Assembly: GCF_030345075.1 (NCBI RefSeq)
Contig: NZ_CP128361.1
Span: 6,324,001 to 6,388,000 of the forward strand
Reading direction: 5' to 3'
From: Solwaraspora sp. WMMA2065
GTDB lineage: Bacteria > Actinomycetota > Actinomycetes > Mycobacteriales > Micromonosporaceae
Length of the DNA stretch: 64,000 nucleotides
The notes beneath the pieces were generated by a model, which ran no database searches, was not told the origin of the DNA, and was given only the letters and a program-made list of their open reading frames with translations. The position numbers and the translations under genes are program-made. Positions 27,738 through 35,051 of the stretch are shown in pieces. How positions within the stretch are numbered: the first letter of the stretch is position 1; each line of letters begins with the position of its first letter.

Positions 27738-27866
27738 GGCACGCCCGACCTTTTTGTGTTCCGGGCGGCATTCCGCGCCGGCCTTCCTTCTGGCCCCGTC
27801 GTCGATGACGGCGCAGGTGCCCGTGCCGCCCACCGAGATCGACCCGCAGACACGGAGGACGCCGCG

Positions 27867-29558
27867 ATGGCGCGCAGCAGCACCCCGACCCGACCCGGCC
27901 GCCGGCGTGGCGAGGGACAGTGGGCGCTCGGGCACCGCGAGCCGCTCAACCCCAACGAGCGGACCAAGAAGGACGACGATCCGCTCAACGTCCGGGCCCG
28001 GATCGAGAACATCTACGCCCACCGGGGCTTCGCCTCGATCGACCCGGCCGACCTGCGCGGCCGGTTCCGCTGGTGGGGCCTGTACACCCAGCGCAAGGCG
28101 GGCATCGACGGCGGGCGCACCGCCGTGCTGGAGCCGCACGAGCTGGAGGACGAGTACTTCATGCTCCGGGTGCGCATCGACGGCGGCCAGCTGAACCTGG
28201 CCCAGTTGCGCACCATCGCCGACATTTCGCAGCGGTACGCCCGGGGCACCGCCGACGTCACCGACCGGCAGAACATCCAGCTGCACTGGATCAGGGTCGA
28301 GGACATGCCGGCGATCTGGAAGGCCCTGGAGGACGTCGGGCTGGAGACCACCGAGGCGTGCGGCGACTGCCCCCGGATCGTGCTCGGCAGCCCGGTCGCC
28401 GGCGTCGCCGCCGCCGAGAAGATCGACCCCACCCCGGCGATCGACGAGATCGTCCGCCGGTACGTGGGCAGCAAGGAGTTCTCCAACCTGCCCCGCAAGT
28501 TCAAGTCCTCGATCTCCTGGCTGGCCGACACACCGTACGAGGTCAACGACATCTCGTTCGTCGGCGTCGACCACCCCGACCACGGCCCTGGGTTCGACCT
28601 GTGGGTCGGCGGTGGGCTGTCCACCAACCCGATGATCGCCCAGCGGCTCGGCGTCTGGGTGCCGCTGGCCGAGGTGCCCGACGTGTGGGCCGGCGTGGTC
28701 GGCATCTTCCGCGACTACGGCTACCGCCGGCTGCGGCACCGCGCCCGGCTGAAGTTCCTGGTCGCCGACTGGGGCACCGAGAAGTTCCGCGAGGTACTGG
28801 AAAAGGAGTACCTCGGCCGGACCCTGCTGGACGGGCCGGCTCCGGAGCTGCCGGCCAAGCCGCTGGACCACATCGGGGTGCACCCCCAGGCCGACGGCCG
28901 CCGCTACGTCGGAGTCGCCCCGGTGGTCGGGCGGGTCTCCGGCGGCCAGCTCGCCGCCCTGGCCGACCTGGCCGCCGAGCACGGCTCGGACCGGGTACGG
29001 CTCACCCCGTACCAGAAACTGCTGGTGCTCGACATCGCGCCGGACCGGGTCGAGTCGCTGGTCACCGGGATGCGCACGATCGGCCTGGAGGCCCGGCCGT
29101 CCACCTGGCGGCGCGGCACGATGGCCTGCACCGGGATCGAGTTCTGCAAGCTGGCCATCGTCGAGACCAAGCGGCGTGGCGAGGAGCTGGTGGCTCACCT
29201 GGAGCAGCGGCTGGCCTCGGCCGGTCTCGCTGAGGACGCCGACATCTCGATCCACATCAACGGCTGCCCGAACGCCTGCGCCCGTACCCAGGTTGCCGAC
29301 ATCGGGCTCAAGGGCCAGCTGGTCGTCGGGCCGGACGGCCAGCAGGTCGAGGGTTACCAGATCCATCTCGGCGGGGGCCTGGGCATGGCCCAGGGGCAGA
29401 CCGCCGGCTTCGGGCGCAAGGTACGGGGTCTCAAGACCACCGCCGACGAGCTGCCCGAGTACGTCGAACGCGTGGTCCGCCGCTACCTGGCCGGTCGTAC
29501 CGACGGCGAGCGGTTCGCCAGCTGGGTCGTCCGGGCCGATGAGGAGGAGTTGCGATGA
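27867..29558 (+). CDS. nirA: Ferredoxin-type sulfite reductase
   Basis: A 563-residue siroheme/[4Fe-4S] enzyme that reduces sulfite to sulfide. It has two NIR_SIR ferredoxin-like domains and two siroheme domains. The cluster cysteines sit in ACTGIEFCKLA and GCPNACARTQ. Tyr73 (WWGLYTQRK) and a Cys near 165 (EACGDC) fall where Mycobacterium tuberculosis NirA has its Tyr-Cys cross-link. ATG 27867 has CGGAGGAC upstream. It is the first structural gene of the sulfur operon, and the next three genes overlap or nearly overlap. Nitrite reductase is the alternative, but cysH and the chelatase argue for sulfite. Confidence 0.95.
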   Translation: MARSSTPTRPGRRRGEGQWALGHREPLNPNERTKKDDDPLNVRARIENIYAHRGFASIDPADLRGRFRWWGLYTQRKAGIDGGRTAVLEPHELEDEYFMLRVRIDGGQLNLAQLRTIADISQRYARGTADVTDRQNIQLHWIRVEDMPAIWKALEDVGLETTEACGDCPRIVLGSPVAGVAAAEKIDPTPAIDEIVRRYVGSKEFSNLPRKFKSSISWLADTPYEVNDISFVGVDHPDHGPGFDLWVGGGLSTNPMIAQRLGVWVPLAEVPDVWAGVVGIFRDYGYRRLRHRARLKFLVADWGTEKFREVLEKEYLGRTLLDGPAPELPAKPLDHIGVHPQADGRRYVGVAPVVGRVSGGQLAALADLAAEHGSDRVRLTPYQKLLVLDIAPDRVESLVTGMRTIGLEARPSTWRRGTMACTGIEFCKLAIVETKRRGEELVAHLEQRLASAGLAEDADISIHINGCPNACARTQVADIGLKGQLVVGPDGQQVEGYQIHLGGGLGMAQGQTAGFGRKVRGLKTTADELPEYVERVVRRYLAGRTDGERFASWVVRADEEELR

Positions 29559-29577
29559 ACGAGCGAGGTGAGGTGCG

Positions 29578-29742
29578 GTGAGCACCGAGACACGCGCGGC
29601 ACCGCTCTACTGCCCGTACTGCGGGGAGGAGAACCTCCGCCCGCACGCCGACGCGCACACCGCCTGGGAGTGCCACGACTGCGCCCGGGTCTTCACCGTC
29701 AAGTTCACCGGACTGCTGGCCCGCAAGGGGGTGTCCCGATGA
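29578..29742 (+). CDS. Small zinc-ribbon protein of the sulfite reductase operon
   Basis: A 54-residue protein with two CxxC pairs (YCPYCGEENL and ECHDCARVF), forming a rubredoxin-like or zinc-ribbon fold, then VKFTGLLARKGVSR. It lies between sulfite reductase and cysH in many actinobacteria and is often mislabelled as an insertion-element protein. Electron transfer or a structural role with the reductase is possible but unproven. GTG 29578 is preceded by GAGGTGAGG, and the stop overlaps the cysH ATG by four bases. An eight-codon mini-frame (29555-29581) with a strong Shine-Dalgarno bridges the nirA stop and this start. Confidence 0.85.
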   Translation: MSTETRAAPLYCPYCGEENLRPHADAHTAWECHDCARVFTVKFTGLLARKGVSR

Positions 29743-30500
29743 GCCCGGTGCTCGCCGCCGACCTGAACCTGATCCGGCTCGGCCCGGCCGCCGACCAGCA
29801 GCCGACCCGACGCAGCCCGGCCGAGCTGCAGGCCCTTGCCGACCGCGCCGGCCGGGAGCTGGAGGATGCCCCGGCCGAGGAGATCGCCCGGTGGGCGGTG
29901 CGGACCTTCGGTGACCGGTTCTGCGTGACCAGTTCGATGGCGGACGGGGTGCTGGCGCATCTGGTCTCCCGGGTGGCACCCGGCGTCGACGTGGTGTTCC
30001 TCGACACCGGGCTGCATTTTCCGGAGACGCTGCGGGTCCGTGACCAGGTGGCCGCGACCATGCCGGTGAACCTGCGGTCGATCCGGCCCCGGATGACCGT
30101 CGGCCAGCAGGACGGCGAGTTCGGTCCCCGGCTGTTCAACCGGTCACCGGACGAGTGCTGCGCGCTGCGCAAGGTCGAGCCGCTGGAGCGGGCGCTCGGC
30201 GACTACGACGCCTGGGCCGCCGGGCTGCGCCGTGACGAGTCGCCTACCAGGGCGAACACCCCGGTGGTCGGGTTCGACGCCCGACGCGGCCGGGTCAAGG
30301 TGAATCCGATCGCGGCGTGGACCCAGGCGGATGTGGACGCCTACGTGTCCCGGTGGAACATCCCGGTCAACGAGCTGTTCAAGCAGGGGTACACCTCGAT
30401 CGGCTGCTGGCCGTGCACCCGGCGTACCACCGCCGGCGAGGACCCGCGGGCCGGCCGCTGGGCGATGTTCGAGAAGACCGAGTGCGGCCTGCACGGATGA
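29739..30500 (+). CDS. cysH: Adenylyl-sulfate (APS) reductase
   Basis: The protein has 253 residues and a PP-loop-type adenylyl domain (CVTSSMADGVLAHLVSRVAP, VFLDTGLHFPET) and both cysteine pairs DECCALRK and GCWPCTRR that bind a [4Fe-4S] cluster. The cluster points to APS rather than PAPS as substrate. It makes sulfite for the upstream sulfite reductase. The C-terminal ECGLHG supplies the catalytic Cys. Translation is coupled to genes on both sides (ATGA overlaps). Confidence 0.95.
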   Translation: MSPVLAADLNLIRLGPAADQQPTRRSPAELQALADRAGRELEDAPAEEIARWAVRTFGDRFCVTSSMADGVLAHLVSRVAPGVDVVFLDTGLHFPETLRVRDQVAATMPVNLRSIRPRMTVGQQDGEFGPRLFNRSPDECCALRKVEPLERALGDYDAWAAGLRRDESPTRANTPVVGFDARRGRVKVNPIAAWTQADVDAYVSRWNIPVNELFKQGYTSIGCWPCTRRTTAGEDPRAGRWAMFEKTECGLHG

Positions 30501-31240
30501 CCGGGCCGATCGTGCTGGTGGCGCACGGCAGCCGGGACCTGCAGGCGGCGACGGCAACGCGGGCGCTGGTCCGGGCGGTCGCTGCGGCCCGGCCGGGGGT
30601 CGACGTCCGGGCCGCGTACCTGGACCACGCCGGACCGCGTCCCGGGGCGGTGCTGGCCGACCTGCAGACTGCCGGCTATCCGGGGGCGACGGTGGTGCCG
30701 CTGCTGCTGACCGAGGCGTTCCACGGCCGGGTGGACATTCCCGAGGTGGTGCGGGCTGCGTACCGCGACGGGCTGCGGATGCCGGTGACGACGACCCGGG
30801 TGCTCGGCCCGTCGGTCGGTTCCGACGCGGTGGACCCGCTGTTGACTGCCGGGCTGCGGCGGCGACTCGCCGAGGCCGGCACCGGCTGGGACGCCGTGGT
30901 GCTGGCCGCCGCCGGCACCCGGTCGGCTCCAGCCCGGGAGACGGTGGCGGTGGCCGCGACGGCGTTCGGCACCGAGGTCGGGGTGCCGTGTGTCGAAGGC
31001 TTCGCCTCGGCGGCACCGCCGACTGCGGGGGCGGCGGTCGAGACCCTGCGTGCGGCGGGTGCCCGGCGCGTCGCGGTGGCCGCGTACTTCCTGGCACCCG
31101 GCCTGCTCTATGACACGGCGATGGCGTCGGCCCGGCAGGCTGGCGCGGTCTGTGCGGCGGCACCGCTGGCCGGCGCACCGGAGCTGGCCCGGCTGGTGCT
31201 GCGGCGGGTCGACTGGGCGGCCGCGCCGGTGCCGGTCTGA
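30497..31240 (+). CDS. Sirohydrochlorin chelatase (CbiX/SirB-like)
   Basis: A 247-residue two-lobe chelatase that likely inserts iron into sirohydrochlorin to make the siroheme needed by the sulfite reductase. The first lobe starts IVLVAHGSRDLQAATATRAL with the metal His, followed by VPLLLTEAFHGRVDIPE with the second His. The second lobe has the degenerate VVLAAAGTRSAP and the hydrophobic RRVAVAAYFLAPGLLYDT. It overlaps cysH by four bases and ends the operon. Confidence 0.9.
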   Translation: MTGPIVLVAHGSRDLQAATATRALVRAVAAARPGVDVRAAYLDHAGPRPGAVLADLQTAGYPGATVVPLLLTEAFHGRVDIPEVVRAAYRDGLRMPVTTTRVLGPSVGSDAVDPLLTAGLRRRLAEAGTGWDAVVLAAAGTRSAPARETVAVAATAFGTEVGVPCVEGFASAAPPTAGAAVETLRAAGARRVAVAAYFLAPGLLYDTAMASARQAGAVCAAAPLAGAPELARLVLRRVDWAAAPVPV

Positions 31241-31297
31241 GTGGGTGCCGCGTACCGTGGCGGTTGCCGGCTCGGAGCCGCCGGGGTGCCAGGTACG

Positions 31298-31329
31298 ACG
31301 GCGCCCCGGAGACAGCTCCGGGGCGCCGT
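31298..31329. terminator. Strong hairpin between sulfur operon and wblE
   Basis: A perfect 14-bp stem (ACGGCGCCCCGGAG at 31298-31311 with its complement at 31316-31329) and a four-base loop. It lies between the convergent ends of the chelatase gene and wblE, so it can act in both directions. No T-tract follows. Confidence 0.75.
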
Positions 31330-31359
31330 ACGGACGTCGCTTGGTGGTGGTCGGGTGGG

Positions 31360-31617
31360 TCAGGCAGTTTGAGCGCGCAGGACGCGCAGTCCGCCGCGAC
31401 GCTTGACGGCGCGCCGCTCCTCTTCGCTCATCCCGCCCCAGACGCCAGCGTCCTGTCCGGACTCCAGCGCCCACTGCAGGCACTGGTCGGTCACGGAGCA
31501 GCGCCGGCAGACAGCCTTGGCCTGCTCGACCTGCAGGATCGCGGGGCCGGACGTCCCGATCGGGAAGAACAGCTCCGGGTCCTCGTCGCGGCAGACAGCA
31601 TGGTGACGCCAGTCCAT
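31360..31617 (-). CDS. wblE: WhiB1/WblE Fe-S transcription factor
   Basis: An 85-residue WhiB protein starting MDWRHHAVCRDEDPELFFP, with cysteines at 9, 37, 40 and 46, the same positions as in Mycobacterium tuberculosis WhiB1. The VWGG turn and the basic tail RRAVKRRGGLR follow. WhiB1/WblE is an essential nitric-oxide-sensitive [4Fe-4S] protein that binds sigma-A region 4. AGGAG lies about a dozen bases before the ATG. The tail is slightly different from, and shorter than, the usual RTKARTGV ending. Confidence 0.95.
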   Translation of the reverse strand: MDWRHHAVCRDEDPELFFPIGTSGPAILQVEQAKAVCRRCSVTDQCLQWALESGQDAGVWGGMSEEERRAVKRRGGLRVLRAQTA

Positions 31618-32041
31618 GGCGGCAACACTCCTCATTCTGGATCGGTGGCGGTAAATGCTCCGGTCTTTCTTTATGCGCCCGCGCAGTCGGCCACAACGGA
31701 TTGCATCCGTCGGATCGGCAGCGCGTGAGCAGGCGTAAGCCTGTGGAACGTTGCTCCTAGCTGCCGCGTGGCGAGCGCATCCAGGCAACGTCCCGGGTGA
31801 ATCGGTCCGCTTGTGAATACTTTCACGAACCCCTGCGATGTCAAGAGCAGCGCTCAGAAAAAGTCCAATCGGGTGAGCAACGTCACGACCCATTTGTCCG
31901 TTTTCTGACGCTCACCGACACCCGGAGTGCGACAGTCAAGAATCAATGTAGTACGTTCCGCGCCGCAGTGCAGGCATTTCGGCCACGTGTCTTCCGTGCC
32001 TCTGGTCACGCTCCGCAGTCGAAGCTCTGTTACGGAGAGTG
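31618..32041. other. 424-base intergenic region, lower GC
   Basis: Between the start of wblE (minus strand) and the end of the lipid kinase gene (minus strand). Apart from the candidate wblE promoter at 31814-31844 I see no coding frame with a ribosome site, no tRNA and no strong hairpin. The lower GC content and A/T-rich clusters near 31850-31950 suggest regulatory sequence for wblE, possibly a second upstream promoter. Confidence 0.5.
31814..31844 (-). promoter_or_regulatory. Candidate wblE promoter with overlapping palindrome
   Basis: On the minus strand TTGACA (31844-31839) is followed after 19 bases by TATTCA (31819-31814), or after 18 by GTATTC. The -10 region lies in a GTGAA-AGTA-TTCAC inverted repeat (31812-31826), which could bind a regulator. 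It would give a ~190-base 5' leader for wblE. The spacing is long, so this is a candidate only. Confidence 0.45.
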
Positions 32042-32992
32042 TCAGAAGACTACTCGCAAGGCCTCTCGGACCGCCGCGAAACGGACTTTGAGCCGCTCTC
32101 CGAGATAATCTCCGTCGAGTTGGAAGGCCTGCGGCTGTGTTGCGGATAGCGTAAATTCGGACAAATCGTGCAGTCGGACGAGTTGGCGGCCGCGCGGATC
32201 CGGTCGGCTGGCGGCGACCTGGGCCAAAGTGCGGGTGGTGCTCGGCACATGCAATTGGCGAAGCGCCATCACGTCCAGGCCGAGATCGAAGGACGCCTCC
32301 GGATTCGGATTGATCGCCCGCTCACCGATGAAGGTCCACGGCGCGGTGTTCTGCACCACGACGGTGGCGAGTTCCGTCGCCACCGGCTCACCGGCCCGCT
32401 CCAACCGGATCGCCGGATGCCGCCGGTCCATTCCGATGAAGAACTCGCTGACCATCGACCGCAGGTAGAGGCCGACGGTGGACCGGCGCCCGCGCAGTCG
32501 GGCCCGCTCGACCTGCCGGATCACCGCCGCGTCCAACCCCAGCCCGGCGCAGAAGGTGAAGTACCGGCCGTCGGCGCGGCCCAGCCCGACGGTACGGAAC
32601 CGCCCGGTCCGCAGACCCTCCAGCAGTACGCTCGTCGCCTCCGGCCACTGCGGCGGCAGCCCCACCGCGCGGGCGAAGACGTTCGTCGAGCCGAGCGGCA
32701 CCACCGCCAGCGCCGGCAGCCGGTCCGCTGCCGCACCCGGCAGCGTCTCCATCGCCGGAGTGGACGTCATCAGGCCGTTGACGGCCTCGTTCACGGTGCC
32801 GTCGCCGCCCAGCGTGACCACCACGTCGAAGCCGTCCTCAGCGGCCGCCCTGGCCAGTGCGACGGCATGCCCGCGCCGGTGGGTGGACGCCACCGACAGG
32901 TCGACTTCGCTGCGCAACGCCCGGACGATCACGTCCCGGGTGCGCTCGCTGGTGGTGGTGGCCTTCGGATTGACCACCAAGAGGGCCCGCAT
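32042..32992 (-). CDS. Diacylglycerol kinase-family lipid kinase
   Basis: A 316-residue DAGK/sphingosine-kinase-type protein: N-terminal MRALLVVNPKATT, the nucleotide-binding TLGGDGTVNEAVNGL, PLGSTNVFARAVGLP and a C-terminal beta domain ending in FQLDGDYLGERLKVRF. It probably phosphorylates a membrane lipid such as diacylglycerol. An in-frame ATG three codons upstream (33001) is possible. The upstream hypothetical membrane gene is divergent, 42 bases away. Confidence 0.9.
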   Translation of the reverse strand: MRALLVVNPKATTTSERTRDVIVRALRSEVDLSVASTHRRGHAVALARAAAEDGFDVVVTLGGDGTVNEAVNGLMTSTPAMETLPGAAADRLPALAVVPLGSTNVFARAVGLPPQWPEATSVLLEGLRTGRFRTVGLGRADGRYFTFCAGLGLDAAVIRQVERARLRGRRSTVGLYLRSMVSEFFIGMDRRHPAIRLERAGEPVATELATVVVQNTAPWTFIGERAINPNPEASFDLGLDVMALRQLHVPSTTRTLAQVAASRPDPRGRQLVRLHDLSEFTLSATQPQAFQLDGDYLGERLKVRFAAVREALRVVF

Positions 32993-33034
32993 GGGCGGCA
33001 CTTTATCGCGAGCCGGCGCGGGTATCGTGACGCC

Positions 33035-33424
33035 GTGACCATCGACGCACAGCCCACTCCGGTGACGTTGCGGTGGGCTGTGCGGTTGCTGGCCGGAGAA
33101 GCCGTGGCCGTCGGGCTGGTCGCCGGCTACCTCGCGTACCAGGATTTCACCAGCACCGCGACCGATCTCGCCTCGGCGCTGATCGTCACCGGGTTCGCCG
33201 TCGGAGGTGCGGCGCTGCTCGCGGTGCTGGCCCGTGCGGTGGCCCGCCGCCGTAGCGCGGCCCGGGCACCGGCGATCGTCGCGCAGTTGATGCTGCTACC
33301 GGTCGGCTACTACATGATCGTCGGCGGCCTGGTCTGGCTCGGCGTACCGCTGATCGCCCTCGGTCTGTCGGTGACGGTGCTGCTGGTGGCCCCGCCGACG
33401 ACCCGAGCCTTTGGGCTGGAGTGA
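33035..33424 (+). CDS. Hypothetical four-helix membrane protein
   Basis: The product has 129 residues and about four hydrophobic helices: LLAGEAVAVGLVAGYLAY, IVTGFAVGGAALLAVLA, and two close helices in VAQLMLLPVGYYMIVGGLVW and LIALGLSVTVLLVAPP. An RRRSAAR loop in the middle sets the topology. No family is recognised, although similar small actinobacterial integral-membrane proteins are common. GTG 33035 is the start; convergent with the next gene. Confidence 0.75.
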   Translation: MTIDAQPTPVTLRWAVRLLAGEAVAVGLVAGYLAYQDFTSTATDLASALIVTGFAVGGAALLAVLARAVARRRSAARAPAIVAQLMLLPVGYYMIVGGLVWLGVPLIALGLSVTVLLVAPPTTRAFGLE

Positions 33425-33461
33425 CCGACCGGCTGCCGGTCGGGGTGGGCCCACCGGTCGG

Positions 33462-33875
33462 TCAGTGCTGGCCGAACCGGCGGGTGAGCAGCCTGATGCT
33501 GGCCTGGCCGCTGCTGGCGGTCGCCGACGCCGACGTGGTCAGCGCCCGGAGCACCTTCCAGGCGAAGGAGGAGTCCGGTGGCAGTCGGGCACCGCGTACC
33601 GTCGCGACGGCGACCTCGACGGTCAGCGCGTCGTCGGTCACCGAGAACCGGCACTGCAGGTCCGCGTTGCGGGCGGCGACGGCGAGCAGCATGGCGCAGG
33701 CCTCGTCGACCGCGATCCGTAGATCCTCGATCTCGTCCAGCGCGAAGTGCAGGCGTGCGGCCAGCCCGGCCGTCGCGGTACGCAGCACGCTCAGGTAGCC
33801 GCCGTCGGCAGGCACGGTGAGCAGCACCACGTCATCGTCGACGGTCGGCTCGGATTGTGTGACCAGCGAACTCAT
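33462..33875 (-). CDS. RsbW/SpoIIAB-like anti-sigma regulator
   Basis: A 137-residue HATPase_c_2 protein: VVLLTVPADGGYLSVLRTAT, then LDEIEDLRIAVDEACAMLL, which corresponds to the N-box with D-E-A-C in place of the usual N-E-x-x-N. This pattern is typical of actinobacterial UsfX/RsbW anti-sigma factors of SigF-like sigma factors. The C-terminal half is shorter and no clear G-box is present. No sigma factor lies next to it. Confidence 0.8.
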   Translation of the reverse strand: MSSLVTQSEPTVDDDVVLLTVPADGGYLSVLRTATAGLAARLHFALDEIEDLRIAVDEACAMLLAVAARNADLQCRFSVTDDALTVEVAVATVRGARLPPDSSFAWKVLRALTTSASATASSGQASIRLLTRRFGQH

Positions 33876-34027
33876 CCCGGATACCCCCGCGTGGACTCTA
33901 CCGGTTGACGTCTATCCCTGCGGTGTCATCCGGAGTGATTCGTTGTCCGACCGAGCCGGGCGGGTGGTGTGCGGCAGCTGACACCTGCCACGGCCGTGGC
34001 AGGGCGACCTGCGCCCGGCGGCCCCGG

Positions 34028-34056
34028 CCGGCCGGTGCGCGTCGCGCACCGGCCGG
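34028..34056 (-). terminator. sodN terminator hairpin
   Basis: A perfect 13-bp stem (34028-34040 with 34044-34056) and a three-base loop, beginning nine bases beyond the sodN stop on the minus strand. GC-rich and without a T-tract. Confidence 0.7.
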
Positions 34057-34065
34057 ACCGACGGA

Positions 34066-34473
34066 TCACGCCTGCTTGGTCTCCCAGAAGATCTTCGCAA
34101 TCTCGTCGATCTTGACCAGCAGCTCGTCCGCCTTGGCCGGGTCGACCGACGCCTTGGTCCCGCCGCCGCCACCGGCGAGCTTGGTCGCCTCGTTGAACAG
34201 CTGGTGCAGCTGCGGGTACTTCTCGAAGTGCGGCGCCTTGAAGTAGTCGGTCCAGAGCACCCACAGGTGGTGCTTGACCAGCTCGGAGCGTTGCTCCTTG
34301 ATGATCAGCGCCCGGGTGCGGAACTCCGGGTCGGTGTTCGCCTGGTACTTCTCCGCGATCGCCTTGATGGATTCGGCCTCGATCCGGGCCTGCGCCGGGT
34401 CGTAGACGCCACAGGGCAGGTCGCAGTGGGCGCTGACCACCGTGCGCGGAGTAAACATGCGTAGAAGTCGCAT
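34066..34473 (-). CDS. sodN: Nickel superoxide dismutase precursor
   Basis: A 135-residue protein. The 15-residue propeptide MRLLRMFTPRTVVSA is followed by the nickel hook HCDLPCGVYDP, where His16, Cys17 and Cys21 become His1, Cys2 and Cys6 after cleavage. The rest is the four-helix bundle of Ni-SOD (HLWVLWTDYFKAPHFEKYP). ATG 34473 has GGAGGG five bases upstream. The divergent neighbour encodes the peptidase expected to remove the propeptide. Ni-SOD genes are often repressed by Nur; a 15-base palindrome in the shared upstream region may be relevant. Confidence 0.97.
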   Translation of the reverse strand: MRLLRMFTPRTVVSAHCDLPCGVYDPAQARIEAESIKAIAEKYQANTDPEFRTRALIIKEQRSELVKHHLWVLWTDYFKAPHFEKYPQLHQLFNEATKLAGGGGGTKASVDPAKADELLVKIDEIAKIFWETKQA

Positions 34474-34524
34474 CAGGACCCTCCGTGTGTTGGCCGGCGG
34501 CACGATCGCCGGCACGCGTAAGCT

Positions 34525-34539
34525 GGAGGATGATCCTCC
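34525..34539. promoter_or_regulatory. Palindrome in the sodN/sodX divergent region
   Basis: GGAGGAT-G-ATCCTCC is a perfect 7-1-7 palindrome between the divergent sodN and sodX starts. It lies just downstream of a possible minus-strand -10 (TAGGGT, 34551-34546), about where sodN transcription would begin. An operator is plausible. It does not match the TGCAA-type Nur box known to me. Confidence 0.4.
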
Positions 34540-34588
34540 CTGCCGACCCTATCGCGCATCGGCCTCGCTGACCGGGTGGGAGGTGCAA

Positions 34589-34912
34589 GTGCTTTCGCCG
34601 CTGTTCGCCGTGCTCGTGCACGGCCCGTCTATGGCACCCACCTTGCGGCACGGCGACGCGTTGCTGGTCCGCCGGGGCGGGCGGTCGGTCCGCCCCGGGG
34701 ACGTGGTGGTCGCCACCTTCCGGTCCCGTCCCGGACTGCTGGTGGTCAAACGAGTGGTACGGGCCGAGTCCGGCGGCTGGTGGCTGCGCGGGGACAACGA
34801 TCTGGTCACCGACGACTCCCGCGCCTTCGGGGTGGCCGACGTGCGTGGCCGGGTGCTGTGCCGCTATTGGCCACGGCCGCGCCGGGTAAGCCCGGGTCAC
34901 CGACTGCGGTGA
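34589..34912 (+). CDS. sodX: Nickel-type SOD maturation protease
   Basis: A 107-residue S26-family signal-peptidase-like protease. The catalytic Ser14 sits in VHGPSMAPTLRHGD and the catalytic Lys near residue 54 in LLVVKRVVRA; the C-terminal GDNDLVTDDSRAFG stretch is typical. There is no clear membrane anchor. It is expected to expose His1 of Ni-SOD. GTG 34589 is chosen because GGGAGG lies six bases upstream. It is divergent from sodN, 115 bases apart. Confidence 0.93.
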   Translation: MLSPLFAVLVHGPSMAPTLRHGDALLVRRGGRSVRPGDVVVATFRSRPGLLVVKRVVRAESGGWWLRGDNDLVTDDSRAFGVADVRGRVLCRYWPRPRRVSPGHRLR

Positions 34913-35051
34913 ACCACTTCGCAGGAAACCGCGCTGTGTGACACTATGCTCGACACGGAATCCGGGTGACCCCCGCAGCGCCTCGCCGGTCAACGCTGAC
35001 CTCGCGCCGAGCCGGCGGCGATCTATCACGCTCAACGGCTCTGGAGTCACC

